Assembly: GCA_016748015.1 (NCBI GenBank)
Contig: JAAOMT010000083.1
Location: forward strand, 31,007 to 95,006
Length of the DNA stretch: 64,000 nucleotides
Direction of reading: 5' to 3'
Origin: Geosiphon pyriformis
Lineage: Eukaryota > Glomeromycota > Glomeromycetes > Archaeosporales > Geosiphonaceae
The notes under the pieces were generated by a model that saw only the letters and a program-made list of their open reading frames with translations, was not told the DNA's origin and ran no database searches. Shown here one piece after another: positions 1 through 13,100 of this stretch. Position numbers and translations under genes: made by a program. Within the stretch, counting starts at the first letter, position 1. Each line of letters begins with the position of its first letter.

Positions 1-2900
1 TAAACTCAGATTTTGTTTGTATTGATGCGAATACTTTTGTTCAATGTTTTAGGGCTTTTTCATTTTAGTAGAAAAATAAATAATTAGTAAATTTTTAGTT
101 AAATACTTTATGTGAAGAAACGATGAAATATAATTTTCAAAAGTTTTATTGGCAAATGATCAATATCCAAATTTCTATTCAATTTTTTTCATACGCCAAG
201 ATTTTAGTTTAATAATCAGGCTTTCGCTATAAAAATTGGTAGAAAAAGATGTATTATAAGTAGCATAGTAAATTTATATTGAAAATTTGGTTTACGAGAC
301 AAAATATATTTTATAATAAAATTATCAAAATAAATGTCTAATTTTTTTGGAGTTATTACAAAAAAATAATTTCAAATTTTATATGTGTGTATTCTCTCGA
401 TATACCGCAAGCATTTTAGAATAATGGTTGGCTGCTTATTTCTCTACACTTTCATACTGATTTCAGATTAAATAAAATAGGCTAAAATATTTACTAAATT
501 TTCCTTTTTTTTTTATAATAAGAAAAAATGTGAGACCATCTCTAACTATTTATTCTAATGGTAAGTTCTTAATAAATTCTTTGCTGAGCATTAATAAATT
601 AAAATTCTATAAGTGTAGAAGTTTTAATAGTTTGTTATTACTAATTAGCATTGTGAAGATATTTCCCTAAGAATTATAAAATATTTCTAAAATAAATAAA
701 AAAAAATTATAGATAAATTTTATAATGCTAGAAAGGCTTTTTAAATTTTTTGAAATCATTAATTATTTTTTGATTTTCAAAGGTTTTTATCAATTAACGC
801 AATAATTATAAAATTGTTTATTGCATATATATTAGATAAAATAAATAAATAGATAAAATCCAAAGTGATTGACTTAATATTATTTATATTTCATTAAGCT
901 TTTCATATCCTGAAACTTTTTTTTAAATAAAAGGAATTATTTTCAAAGATAACTAAAACTTTTTACTGTATTTTGATTGGGTGTATTACTCCTTTTAGGT
1001 TTGAAATGAAACAAAATTTTAATATTTAAACAAATTAAAAGTATTTATGTAATAAAATTATTTCAAAGTAAATATTATAGTATATATCTTATATGCTTTT
1101 TAAATTTTTTAATATTAATATAAAATTATCTTCTTTCCCAAAGATATATATATGAAAAGAATAATAGTGTGATTTAAACCTTAAATTTTATTCTAAGAAT
1201 CAAATTTTTATATATAACTGTAGTTTTATGACATACTTTGATATGGATCATCAACCCAATTCACGAGATATATCTCTAAAAAACAATTTAGTATTCTCAT
1301 ACAGAGAAAACCCCCCTAGGATATGCATTAAATTAATTAAAGCAAATTAATTTCATATAAAATATAAAAAGCAATTGTTGAAAAGTTAAATTAAAAATAC
1401 TTTGTTACTAATACTAAGTGAAAAAAATTCATATTTGCTAAATGATTAATTTTTTTATTATTAGTGAGATTCAATCAAATTCTCAACCCATTTCGATGAA
1501 CGAGGTTAAATTGGAGAGTTATTTTTGCCAATTTTTACAGCATTTTCACATTTTCACATATTTCTGAAGTAATATCTGATATTTTATTGTTTAATTTTTG
1601 TTAATCAAAAAAGCAGGTATCTTCTCTAGAAATAAAACTTGATTTGAGTTGATTCGGTTATATGGATTTGGTGCTATTTTAATAAGTCTTCTTTGATTTT
1701 TATAAAGTATATTGAAGATTTCTCTTCATTTGTTCTAAATTCGCAGCAGTATTTGTGGGCCTAAAACTACATTTATCTGAGCAAAAAAAATTTCTCCTTT
1801 TCGGCGATGAAATTTTTTTTTAAATGCGACAAAAGGTTGAGAAAAACCATTTTCATCTTTAATATGTTTTAGATAATTTGATTTCATAAATGTGTTAAAA
1901 AATTTTTTATGCTAAATCTGAATCAAAAATTATTTATTCTTTACTTTTTCAAAATTTAGATCACCCAATTATTTATAAAAGAATAATCTTTTTTGAAGTC
2001 GGTTAAATAATATTTGAAGTTATTTAAATTTAAAAAAGGAAAGCTGCTTTATTTTGTATTGAAAATAGCAACAAAATAATTAACGACGAATTTTCAATGA
2101 AATTAGTTGAAAATATGATTCATAGATAAGTTTCCTAGAATACTTAAAAAAAAGTTGTTGGAAGGCAACGACTGAAAAACGCCTGGTCTTGGGGCAAAAT
2201 ACAGCATTGGACATCGCTTTTCATTTATTGTTTTCTATTACGTCACAAAACCTGTAAAAAAAACAATATTCCCTATTCTGAAACAGTTGCTTTTATAAAA
2301 ACGATCATAACTTCAACTAGTGCATAAAAATCATATGAAAAGCATATCATTCAATATCGATTTATGGGAGTTCGCACTGCCTCTTCATTTGATCCGACTA
2401 ACTTCTTAAGGTAAATTAGGGGTTATTTCGCCACCTTAAAAAGTTTTCAATCCGGGCTATTAGCTGCTAATCTATGACATCAGGCATATGTTCTGCAAAA
2501 AAATTCTTATCTTACCGAAACCGCCTAATCGCCGGTAAGTGATTCTGGAAAATTTCTGTATAAAATCTAGTAAGAAAATATTTGCAAAATGGGCTGAAAT
2601 TCGGGATATTTGATTGGTAGATATGCATGTATTAGCATTAATATTTATCCTAAAAATTGAGGTAAAAGACGCTTAAAACAGTTAACAATTTTAAACTGAA
2701 TATCAAGTTAAATATTAAAAATTTGGGATTTCTTCATAATAAAATTCATAAAGCAGTTCCTATATAATCATTTTGATTAAAGAATATCTATAAATGAGCT
2801 ATTGAAACCAGATTTTCATTTAAAACTAAAAATAGCAATAAGATAATGACAAGCATTGTCAACCTTTTTGCCTCTTGAGTCCCAGACGATCTCTATCCGT
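1..2900. other. Gene-free AT-rich intergenic DNA
   Basis: I see no credible coding region on either strand. Most of it is AT-rich low-complexity sequence. About 2150-2560 is visibly less AT-rich, with several CpGs, and contains two short inverted repeats: TTAAGGT at 2406-2412 with ACCTTAA at 2433-2439, and CTTACCG at 2511-2517 with CGGTAAG at 2533-2539. This patch could be the remnant of a small non-coding repeat, but nothing identifies it. Confidence 0.6.
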
Positions 2901-2905
2901 TTAAG

Positions 2906-2913
2906 AATATAAA
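2906..2913 (+). promoter_or_regulatory. Possible TATA-like element of the Sel1-kinase gene
   Basis: AATATAAA lies about 165 nt upstream of the ATG at 3078, in a stretch slightly less AT-rich than its surroundings. In DNA this AT-rich such a match is weak evidence; spacing and context are the only support. Confidence 0.25.
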
Positions 2914-3077
2914 TGAGGGTCTATTTTCAGAACTTAATTTCCCACTCTAGTATTTCAGATTTCTTTGCATTATACGTTGAAATCTTTATTTATTAGTGAG
3001 ACGAACTCTTTAAAAATTCTTCCAGTACCCACACAAATATTCAAAGTTTAAGAATCAAGTTTTATTGCTTGAAAATC

Positions 3078-6000
3078 ATGTCTTCGACTTCATCAATTGA
3101 AAATGTAACTTCACACACCGATTGGCTTGAAGCAGCATTCATAGTCATCAAAGAAAGTTTGGCCATTTTTCCAGCTAGTGAATATTCAAAAGTTGCTGAC
3201 TTGGTGAAAAAATATCTTGTGCGCAATCAGAAAACACCTGAAGACTTTTTCAATTGCTTGAATAATAAAAGTTCAAAGCGCTCAATAGACTATATTTTGT
3301 TGGGGTTTTCTTTAGAACATGGGGTTGGAACTATTCCTAATTTAACAAAAGCATTTTTAGAATTCCAGAAAGCAGCGAATCAAGAAGATTCTTTTGGACA
3401 ATTCTTCTTAGGATGTTGTTATAATCATGGAATTGGTACTTCACAAGATCGAGGAAAAGCATTTGAACTCTTTTCAAGAGCAGCAGAGGTGGGACATACA
3501 AGTGCACAAAATAGTCTTGGAGTTTGTTATGAAAATGGATGGGGAACGACAAAAAATGAGAAAAAAGCATTTGAACTCTATTCAAAAGCTGCAGAGGTGG
3601 GTAATACAATTGCACAATATAATCTTGCGCTTTCTCATAAAAATGGAAAAGGAACGACGAAAAGTGAGAAAAAAGCGTTTGAACTCTATTCAAAAGCTGC
3701 AGAAGCGGGTAATATAAATGCACACTTAAGTCTTGTACTTTGTTATGAAAATGGATGGGGAACGAAGAAAAATGAGGAAAAAGCATTTGAACTCTGTTCA
3801 AAAGTTGCAGAGGCAGGAAATACAATTGCACAATTTATTCTCGGATTTTATTATGAAAATGGATTAGGAACGACGAAAAATGAGGAAAAAGCATTTCAAC
3901 TCTATTCAAAAGCTGCAGCAGCTGGTAATATGAATGCACAACAGAGTCTCGCCCTTTGTTATCAAAATGGAAAGGGAACGACAAAAAATGAGGAAAAAGC
4001 ATTTGAACTCTTTTCAAGAGCAGCAGAGGCGGGAGATCCAATTGCACAATTTATTCTCGCACTTTATTATGAAAATGGATTAGGAACGACAAAGAATGAG
4101 GAAAAAGCATTTGAACTCTATTCAAAAGCTGCAGAGGGGGGTAATATAAATGCGTACTTAGGTCTCGCACTTTGTTATAAGAATGGAAGGGGAACGACAA
4201 AAAATGAGGAAAAAGCATTTGAACTCTATTCAAAAGCTGCAGAGGGGGGTAATATAAATGCGTACTTAGGTCTCGCACTTTGTTATCAAAATGGATTAGG
4301 AACGACGAAAAATGAGGAAAAAGCATTCGAGCTCTATTCAAAAGCTGCAGAGGCGGGTAATACGAATGCACAATATAGTCTCGCATTTTATTATCAAAGT
4401 GGAATTGGAACGACGAAAAATGAGGAAAAAGCATTTGAAATCTATTCAAAAGCTGCAGAGGCGGGAGATACAATTGCACAATTTATTCTCGCCCTTTGTT
4501 ATCAAAATGGATTAGGAACGACAAAAAATGAGGAAAAAGCATTTCAACTCTATTCAAAAGCTGCAGCAGCTGGTAATACGAATGCACAACATAGTCTCGC
4601 CCTTTGTTATCAAAATGGATTAGGAACGACGAAAAATGAGGTAAAAGCATTTGAGCTCTATTCAAAAGCTGCAGAGGCGGGTAATACGATTGCACAACAT
4701 AGTCTCGCATTTTATTATCAACGTGGAATTGGAACGACGAAAAATGAGGAAAAAGCATTTGAACTCTTTTCAAGAGCAGCAAAGGCGGGTGATATAAATG
4801 CACAACAGAGTCTCGCACTTTGTTATCAAAATGGATTAGGAACGACGAAAAATGAGGAAAAAGCATTCGAGCTCTATTCAAAAGCTGCAAAGACGGGTAA
4901 TACGAATGCACAACATAGTCTTGCACTTTGTTATCAAACTGGAATGGGAACGACGAAAAATGAGGAAAAAGCATTTGAAATCTTTTCAAAAGCTGCAGAG
5001 GTGGGAGATACAATTGCACAATTTATTCTCGCACTTTATTATGAAAATGGATTAGGAACGATGAAGAATGAGGAAAAAGCATTTGAACTCTATTCTAAAG
5101 CTGCAGAGGGGGGTAATACAATTGCATACCTAGGTCTTGGACTTTGTTATCAGAATGGATTGGGAACGACAAAAAATGAGGAAAAAGCATTTGAACTTTT
5201 TTCAAGAGCAGCAAAGGCGGGTGATATAAATGCACAACAGAGTCTCGCACTTTGTTATCAAAATGGATTAGGAACGACAAAAAATGAGGAAAAAGCATTC
5301 GAGCTCTATTCAAAAGCTGCAGAGGCGGGTAATATAAATTCATACTTAAGTCTCGCGCTTTGTTATAAAAAAGGAAGTGGAACGACGAAAAATGAGGAAA
5401 AAGCATTTGAATTCTATTCAAAAGCTATAGAGGGGGGAGATTCGTGTGCACAATATAGTCTCGCACTTTGTTATCAAAATGGATTAGGAACGACAAAAAA
5501 TGAGGAAAAAGCATTTGAACTTTATTCAAAAGCTGCAGAGGCGGGACATAAAATCGCACAATTAAAATTCGCACTTTGTTATCAGAATGGATTAGGAACG
5601 ACCAAAAATGAGGAAAAAGCATTTGAAATCTTTTCAAAAGCTGCAGAGACGGGAGATACAACTGCACAACAGTATCTCGCACTTTGTTATCAAAGTGGAA
5701 GGGGAACGACGAAAAATGAGGAAAAAGCATTTGAATTCTATTCAAAAGCTATAAAGGGGGGAGATTCGTGTGCACAATATAGTCTCGCACTTTGTTATCA
5801 AAATGGATTAGGAACGACAAAAAATGAGGAAAAAGCATTTGAACTTTATTCAAAAGCTGCAGAGGCGGGTAGTACAATTGCACAATACAGTCTCGCACGA
5901 TGTTATCAAAATGGAAGGGGAACGACGAAAAATGAGGAAAAAGCATTTGAACTTTATTCACAATCTGCAGAGGCGGGAGATTCAGATGCACAATTTAATC

Positions 6001-8339
6001 TCGCACTTTGTTATCAAAATGGATGGGGAACGACGAAAAATGTGGAAAAAGCATTTCAACTCTATTCAAAAGGTGCAGAGGCTGGAGATTCAGATGCACA
6101 ATTTAGTATCGCACTTTGTTATGAAAATGGATGGGGCACAACGAAAAATGAGGAAAAAGCATTTGAACTCTATTCAAAAGCCGCAGAGGTGGGTAATATA
6201 AAAGCACAATACGGTCTCATACTTTGTTATCAAAATGGAAGGGGAACACCGAAAAATGAGGAAAAAGCATTTGAACTCTACTCAAAAGCTGCAAATGCTG
6301 GTAATGTAAATACACATTTAAGTCTCGCACTTTGTTATGAAAATGGAAGGGGAACGACGAAAAATGAGGAAAAAGCATTTGAATTCTATTCAAAAGCTGC
6401 AAAAGCGGGAGATATAGTTGCACAACACCGTTTGGGACTTTATTTTCATAGTGGATCGGCGACAACAAAAGATCTTGAAGAAGTGAAAAATCCAAGTCCA
6501 GAAAACAATCTTGAAACGCGTCATCGAAATGAATGGGCAACTGCGAGGGATCTGGAAAAAGCATTTGAACTTTATTCAAAAACAGCCGAAGAAAGAAATA
6601 CAAGTGCACTATATAATCTTGGCTGGTGCTATCAAAACGGGTGGGGAACAACAAAAAATTTGGAAAAAGCATTTGAACTCTATTTAAAAGCAGCAGAGAC
6701 AAATAACTTAAACCAACGAAGTGAATTTCCTGATTTGAAAGCCTTTTATCTCACTTTTAAGGATAAGGATCAAGATGAGCTGGAACGTTTCATTTTACAG
6801 TTCCAAACTCGAGGTTTAAAATGGGCCTTTAATTCCAAAGAAGAATGTATAGATTTTGAAGTCTTTTTTGATCAGCTTTCAAATCAATTCAAATGTCTTA
6901 GATGTGGCAACTTGGGTTTAATCATTAGTAGATCTATTGACGAAATTGATAATATCTTTGAAGCAGGCTTGCCCAAATGTCCATTTTGTGATGATATCTC
7001 TACCCACTTACCGAAATGTCCAGAATGCTATCACAGATTAAAAGATCCACTTTGGTGTCAGTCCTGTGAAATATCACGATTTTCAAAGAATTTTGAACCA
7101 TCGATTAGTGGAAATATAAATATTGATATATATATAACATATACACAGATTATTTCTAAAAGCTCCAGGGAATGTTTGGAATGGATTTCTCCCGACGAGA
7201 TCACATTTTTAGATGAGGTGGGAACGGGAGGATTTGGTATTGTCAAAGAAGGTAGATGGGAGGGAGGCAGAATTCTATTTTGGGACAAGAAAAATCAAAA
7301 ATATGAACGAACTGGAGTTATGAAAGTTGCTTTAAAATGTCTCAAAGATAGCCAAAATATAAAATATATCAATTCATATGAGGTATCTCCTTTTAAGTAA
7401 TTTATATGATTTTTGGTTATTATTATCCCTATTTCTTTTTTAACACTAAAATATTTGTATTTAAATAGTTTATTGCGCATCTTAGAAGTGCCTCTTGCAA
7501 ATACGTCCTTGAATGCTATGGAATAACCAAAGATGTTACAACCAATGAATTTATTATGGTTTTACCATTTGCGGAACACGGTGACCTCAGAGCTTTTCTC
7601 AAAGTGAACAAAGATACTTTTACTTGGGAAATGATTCTTCATATTCTTTTTCAAATTGCCAGTGGCCTAAGGTTTATACATGAATCAGAACTAGTGCATG
7701 GTGATTTACATCCTGGAAATATCCTTATATTGAAATCAAACCCCTTAAAAGTTGCCATTGCGGATCTAGGACTCTGTCGTCCTGCTAATTACTCTCCAGA
7801 GCCTGGCGAAATATTTGGTGTTGTTCGATACCTAGCGCCTGAAATTTGTAACTTGTCACCTCATACTAAGCATACCAAGTACAGCGATATTTATAGTTGT
7901 GCTATCATTTTCTGGGAAATTATTTCAGGAGTAAGACCGTGGAATCATGTTATAGATCTTATGTCTATTCAATTATCTATAATTCAGGGAAAGCGCCCTT
8001 TAATCGAAAAGCATATACCTCAATGTATCCGAGAAATGATTGAAAAAAATTGGGCTGATGAACCGCATTGCCGTGATAGTGCGGAAGAACTTCAAAAAAG
8101 GGTTATTGCTGCTCACGACAACTGTAACTTAAATGAATCTGTTCTTAAAAACAAACTTAATTCCAAAAAGATACAAGATACGACATATTATAGAAGTCGT
8201 AAAATCTCAAGCCCTATAGTTTCTCAAAATGGTAAGCCTTTCATTTATTATATTTTAATATATAATGAAATTTGGTTTAACCACATTTTTTTCAGAGTTA
8301 GATTTGGCATTTGATAGCAATAATGGGTTAAATTCATAA
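3078..8339 (+). CDS. Sel1-repeat protein with C-terminal TKL-like protein kinase
   Basis: Three exons: 3078-7382, 7469-8231, 8296-8339. The first ATG of the long frame is 3078. About 80 N-terminal helical residues are followed by roughly 31 Sel1-like 36-residue repeats, which form an alpha-solenoid protein-interaction scaffold. A linker with CxxC pairs (CLRC, CPFC, CPEC, CQSC) follows and may bind zinc. The kinase has the glycine loop GTGGFG, VALK lysine, HGDLHPGN catalytic loop, DLG in place of DFG, and an APE motif. The usual HRD arginine is glycine, but the catalytic Asp and Asn remain, so activity is plausible. The exon 1/2 junction falls inside the kinase N-lobe near helix C, and both joins keep frame. 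Sel1-plus-kinase proteins are strongly expanded in Rhizophagus and probably act in signalling; the substrate is unknown. The gene shows no transition-type decay, unlike the surrounding repeats. Confidence 0.9.
3321..6707 (+). repeat. Tandem 108-bp coding repeats (about 31 Sel1 units)
   Basis: The DNA repeats every 108 bp, encoding 36-residue units built around NGxGTTKNEEKAFELYSKAA. Most units differ at only a few positions, mainly the residues after the AAEAG motif. Units 8 and 9 are nearly the same, units 14 and 18 are identical in protein, and units 20-21 recur as 23-24, so blocks of several units have been copied. Unit 30 is long and divergent (about 62 residues) and unit 31 is partial. 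Expect copy-number variation between strains and assembly errors here. Confidence 0.93.
7383..7468 (+). other. Intron 1 of the Sel1-kinase gene
   Basis: 86-nt intron with GTATCT donor and AAATAG acceptor. Removing it joins the kinase N-lobe to the next segment in phase 0 after a GAG codon. Without removal the frame stops at 7398. Confidence 0.85.
8232..8295 (+). other. Intron 2 of the Sel1-kinase gene
   Basis: 64-nt intron with GTAAGC donor and TTTTTTTCAG acceptor. Splicing gives a short last exon with a tail like ELDLAFDSNNGLNS, ending TAA at 8337-8339. Such short acidic tails are common at the end of kinases of this type in these fungi. Read-through would instead end after a hydrophobic, low-complexity extension. 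Confidence 0.75.
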
Positions 8340-8539
8340 TTCTTTGTTGGTATGTATACAAATTAGGACAAATTTCTTAAGTATAATAATGCTTCTCTTT
8401 TACACGATATATGTAATAAAAGTAATTTTTTCATTCTAACTTTATTATTGAAAAACCTATTTTTACTAATGGGTTGCGTTTAGATATCAATTCAATAAAA
8501 AACAAAATTTGTGTCTAAAATAGAATAGCATTCTATGCA

Positions 8540-8690
8540 GTAAAGAATACCTCCTCCAAGTTAGCTTCTATTCGTGGCTCTCGGTTTCCTTCCACATATT
8601 TTCTATTGGACTACCATCTGGCGATTGTGGAGGCTATTTCAAAGTCACAATTCCAAGATTATCTTGGAGTACTTACATTTGTATAAAAGA
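8540..8690 (-). pseudogene. Tc1/mariner transposase fragment
   Basis: On the minus strand, 8636-8565 reads (stop)PPQSPDGSPIENMWKE, matching the WPPQSPDLNPIENLW block that carries the third catalytic acidic residue of Tc1/mariner DDE transposases. The expected leading Trp is a TAG stop. The conserved block is short and nothing convincing extends on either side, so this is a scrap of a long-dead element. The remainder of 8340-10170 is AT-rich DNA in which I see nothing. Confidence 0.7.
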
Positions 8691-10174
8691 TTTTTTTACT
8701 CAAAAAAACATATTCCCAATCACTTATTTTTATTTGCATAGATAACATAATATTTAAATTTAGTATTTAATAATGACATTATATAAATTGTACACTTATC
8801 AATTTTTGAGGGTATTTTACAATTTAGAATTCAGTTTTTGATGGACTTTTAAGATTTTCAACTTTAATCAAATCAAATACCTTTTATCCCTCGATTTTAT
8901 GATTTACAATGCAAATTTCAAAACCAAAGAAAAAATAAGAATGATATAAATATTCAAATATTTTTAGGGAAAACCAAAGATATATTTTTTAACTTAATAA
9001 AAATAAAAAACTTTTACTCAAATATAATTTAAGAACAAGTATAAGTCTGCATATGTTTTTTTAATAAATATACTTGAAAATTAATAAAAAGCTAAATATC
9101 AGATGTTTTTTGATAAATGTAATTTTTGACAAAATCACTAAACATAAAAATCTCCAATAAATTGTTTCGCTTGGAAGATTAATAAATTTTAATATTAAAA
9201 AACAGGATTTAAAACGCAAATTAAAAACTATTAGATAGATCTGTTTAAATTTTTTATTATTTTTAAAGAAATTACAAGAAATAAGTTTCATACATGCAAA
9301 ATGCTATAAGCTATTACGGAAAGTCACATTCTAATAATCAATATTTAAGCTTTAAAATTATCAATCATAAAATTAAGCAAATAGGAATTACTAAAATAGA
9401 AAATCTTTGTTGAATTGAAAAGTTATTACAATGGTTAAAAAGTAAGGCTATAGAAAAAAATAAAAAAAATTTCATTTAAAGATAATCTTCATTTTATGTT
9501 TATACATACATATTTAATAATATTTTTGCCTAAACTTGACACAAATGTTTAAATAAAAATGATTTTCAAGTTCATAATACATTATAATGTTAAACTTAAG
9601 TTACCCAAACTTTATTGATTTTTTTTTGAGAAATCAAGCCTTTATTTCAGATATTGAATTTTAAATTTACAATGAAATCCAAAAAATTATTGATTAAGCT
9701 ATCAATAAATTTTTGAATTTGTTTTTGATTCTGAAAATAAAAATATTGATATCATTATCGTTCAACCAATTAATCTATTGGTTTTTTAGCTAAATTAATA
9801 AGCACTGGTTCAAATAATTTGTTAAGATAATATATTTATTTAATATTATTTTAGAAATATTATATAGTATTAATAAAATATTGTTAATAAATATATCTAA
9901 ATGATATAATATTATATATATATTTTTATATTTTTTATATATATTTTTTTATAAATATTAATATTTTAAAATAAATTCAAAATATATTAAAATATTATAA
10001 ATCTAATTATATTTATAAATTAATTTAATTATTTAATATCAATTTAACTATGATTAATGTATGATTGCATAATATATCATCATAATAATATAATATCTTA
10101 TGCATCAAATTATTTTTATTATATATATTATATTTTTTAATATTTTGTATCTTTTAATTTTCAAATATGACTTT

Positions 10175-13100
10175 AAAAAAGTGTTTTTGTGCAAAAGACC
10201 GAGGAAAAAAAGTTGATATTCGAAAATGGTGAAAACATAACAAACAAATGCTTTCTGAACAATTTTCATGAAGTGCGACTGAATTATATACAACAACTTC
10301 ATCATATTCAACAAAAACAAAATACAATACCAGTATTAAAGATTCGACTCCAATAATTAATGAAACTCCAATAATCAATGAAAAATTAATTAAAGATAAT
10401 ACAGAAATATTGATGAACATAATATTGAATCCAATATAATAGAAATAGATAATAAAATTTTAAATTATATAATATTATTTCTAAAATTAATATTAATTTG
10501 TAAAAAATTGAATTTAGATCCAAATCGAAAAATGTTACCACAAATTTCATCGAAAATGAAATATAAAAGACAACAACAACTATTGCCTGCTGAAGAATTA
10601 AACATATTTGCCAATAATATATTACCTAATTCAATAGAATCTGATAAACAATTTGGAATTATTGAAGATTCATTAATCCTTTTGGATAATAATAATGATT
10701 ATGATAAGTTTATCAATGAATTAGCAACTTCTATTTCTAATATTCCATTACAATCATTAGAACCAATTGGAAATCTTAAACAACCAATATTATTTATTGT
10801 ACCTATTCATATACAATGGACAATTTTATTTATTTATTTATTTCAATCAGCATATCATCTTTTATCAACAAGTATTGCAATTCTAATTAAATTTATTTGG
10901 ACTTTTTTATTATTTTTAGGACAAACAACAATACCAAAAAGTTTATATTTAAATCGTCAAATCCTTGGAATAACTGACAATATTAAAAAATATATTTGTT
11001 TATCATGTTATTAATTATACAATTTGGATCAATATGCCAGTAAAAATTAGCAATATTAATGTACCAAGAACAATTGTGAACATAATTTCAAGAAAATAAT
11101 TTTAACATCTAAAAGAAAATATTTTTATAAAGTATGTATTATTATGTTTTATTTATTTATTTTAATTATTTACTATTTATTTTATTTTATTTTTTATTTA
11201 TTTATATTTAATTTTTAATTTAAATTTTATTATAGCCAATTAAAAAATTTTCATATTCTTCAATTATTCAACAAATTGGAAAATTTCTTAATCAACCAAA
11301 TGTTGAAACAATAATAAATCATTAAACAATACATTAAAATATTCCAAATAATATTTTTTCAGATATTTATAATAGTCAAATTGAGAAAACATTTAAAGAT
11401 CAAAATAATAACCAATTTTTTAATATTAATACTATTAAAAAACAACTTGAATTGGCTTTAAATATAGATTGGTTTGAATCTACTAAACATATAATTTATT
11501 CAGTTGGAGCTATTTATCTTACAATTCTCAATTTTCCAGGACATTTATGCTTCAAAATACTCTATTAGTTAGCATTATTTCTGGTCCACAAAACCATCAG
11601 TTGAAAAAATTCAAGGATATTTAATTCTAATAGTTAATGAATTATTACAATTATGAATAGGACAAATATTTTTAACTCCTTAATATTCAATTAGAAAAAA
11701 ATTTCAAGCTACTTTAATTTTAATATTATATGATATATCAACAACTCGAAAGATAAGTATTTGTCTTGTATAATCATTTTTAAATTAATTTATTAATTAT
11801 CTTATGATTAGATTTGTAGTTTTTTAGGACATTCATCACATTATGTTTTTAATAAATATAAAAAAACATTTAATTCATTTAGTAATAATAAAAATACAAA
11901 AATTGATTATTCTGACTTTAAAAAATATCCATTAAAAGATTCTAATATTTAATAACATTCCGTATAAGATTGGCTAATAGGCTTAAAAAAAATACATCAA
12001 CAAATTGAAAAAACATTTAGAGTATATTAAACACTATTTCTTTAACTTCTATATATAAATATTTAATAATTTACTATTATTGATTTTATATATAATATTT
12101 TTTTGGGTATTAAACAATGAATGTTAACTAAATAGATAAGTAAATCTAATTTAATAATTGGAAAATCACAGCTTTAAAATATATAAAATATTATTAATAA
12201 TATATTTTTACTATTTTAATATTAGTTATATACTATTTAGACTTTTTTTAGTTAATTGCAGATTAATAAAAAATGTGGATTTTAATTTATTTAACATTTA
12301 TATTTCATGAATATTTGGATGATAATTAACAACTAAATTGGCAAAACTTTGTTAATTTAATATTATTTTAAAGCCAAAGAATATTAATAATTAAAAAGTT
12401 CAACTTGGTTATAAGCTAATAATTAAGTTTCTTAAGTTAACTAAAAGTCTTTATAGTAAGCAATTTATTACTCTGAATATGTATATATTTACTTCAAAAA
12501 AATTTTGATTATGGTCTATTTTATGTATATTGATATTTTGCTTATAAATAAATGAATAAGTAAATATTTGTTTTATTTGTTTTTAATATAATAACTTAAT
12601 AAAAATAAAATTATAAAATTATAAAAATTATTAACTATATCAATATCAAATTATTCTATTGAATTAAAGTTATAAATTAAATTAATTAACAAATTTAAGT
12701 ACAACAAATTAGCACAAAAAGTAGTATCAACTTTTTTAAAATTAATTATGAAATCTTTAATATTATTAAAATTATTTAATCTATTAATTAAAGGTACTCT
12801 TAGAAAATATTCATTTACAGTTAAACAGGTATTAAAATTCCAAAATTTGGCTTTGCAAAATTTAATAACTCAAATTACTGAAACTGAATGAATACTTAGA
12901 GAACTCAAAAAACTATTTCGAGAATTAACATTAGATAAACATACTCTTTAAATACTTATACAATATTATTAAAACCTTTATCTAACTTTAATATTTAAAA
13001 ATACAAGATTTTAACCAACTACAATTCAAGTTACTTCTTAAATTATTCGAGCTTTAATATTTACAATTGGTAATAAAATATTTGGATCTTTAATAAACTA

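Noticed and set aside
3337-6702. Long antisense open frames within the Sel1 repeat array, and short plus-strand frames in other phases
   Set aside because: They arise because one stop-free 108-bp unit is repeated; the translations are the repeat read in the wrong frame and match no known fold.
3321-6707. CRISPR-like array of 108-bp repeats
   Set aside because: The units are contiguous coding Sel1 repeats without spacers, in a eukaryotic gene with introns.
10105-10420. Minus-strand open frames of 71 and 88 codons
   Set aside because: They lie opposite the N-terminal part of the plus-strand transposase relic and show no motif.
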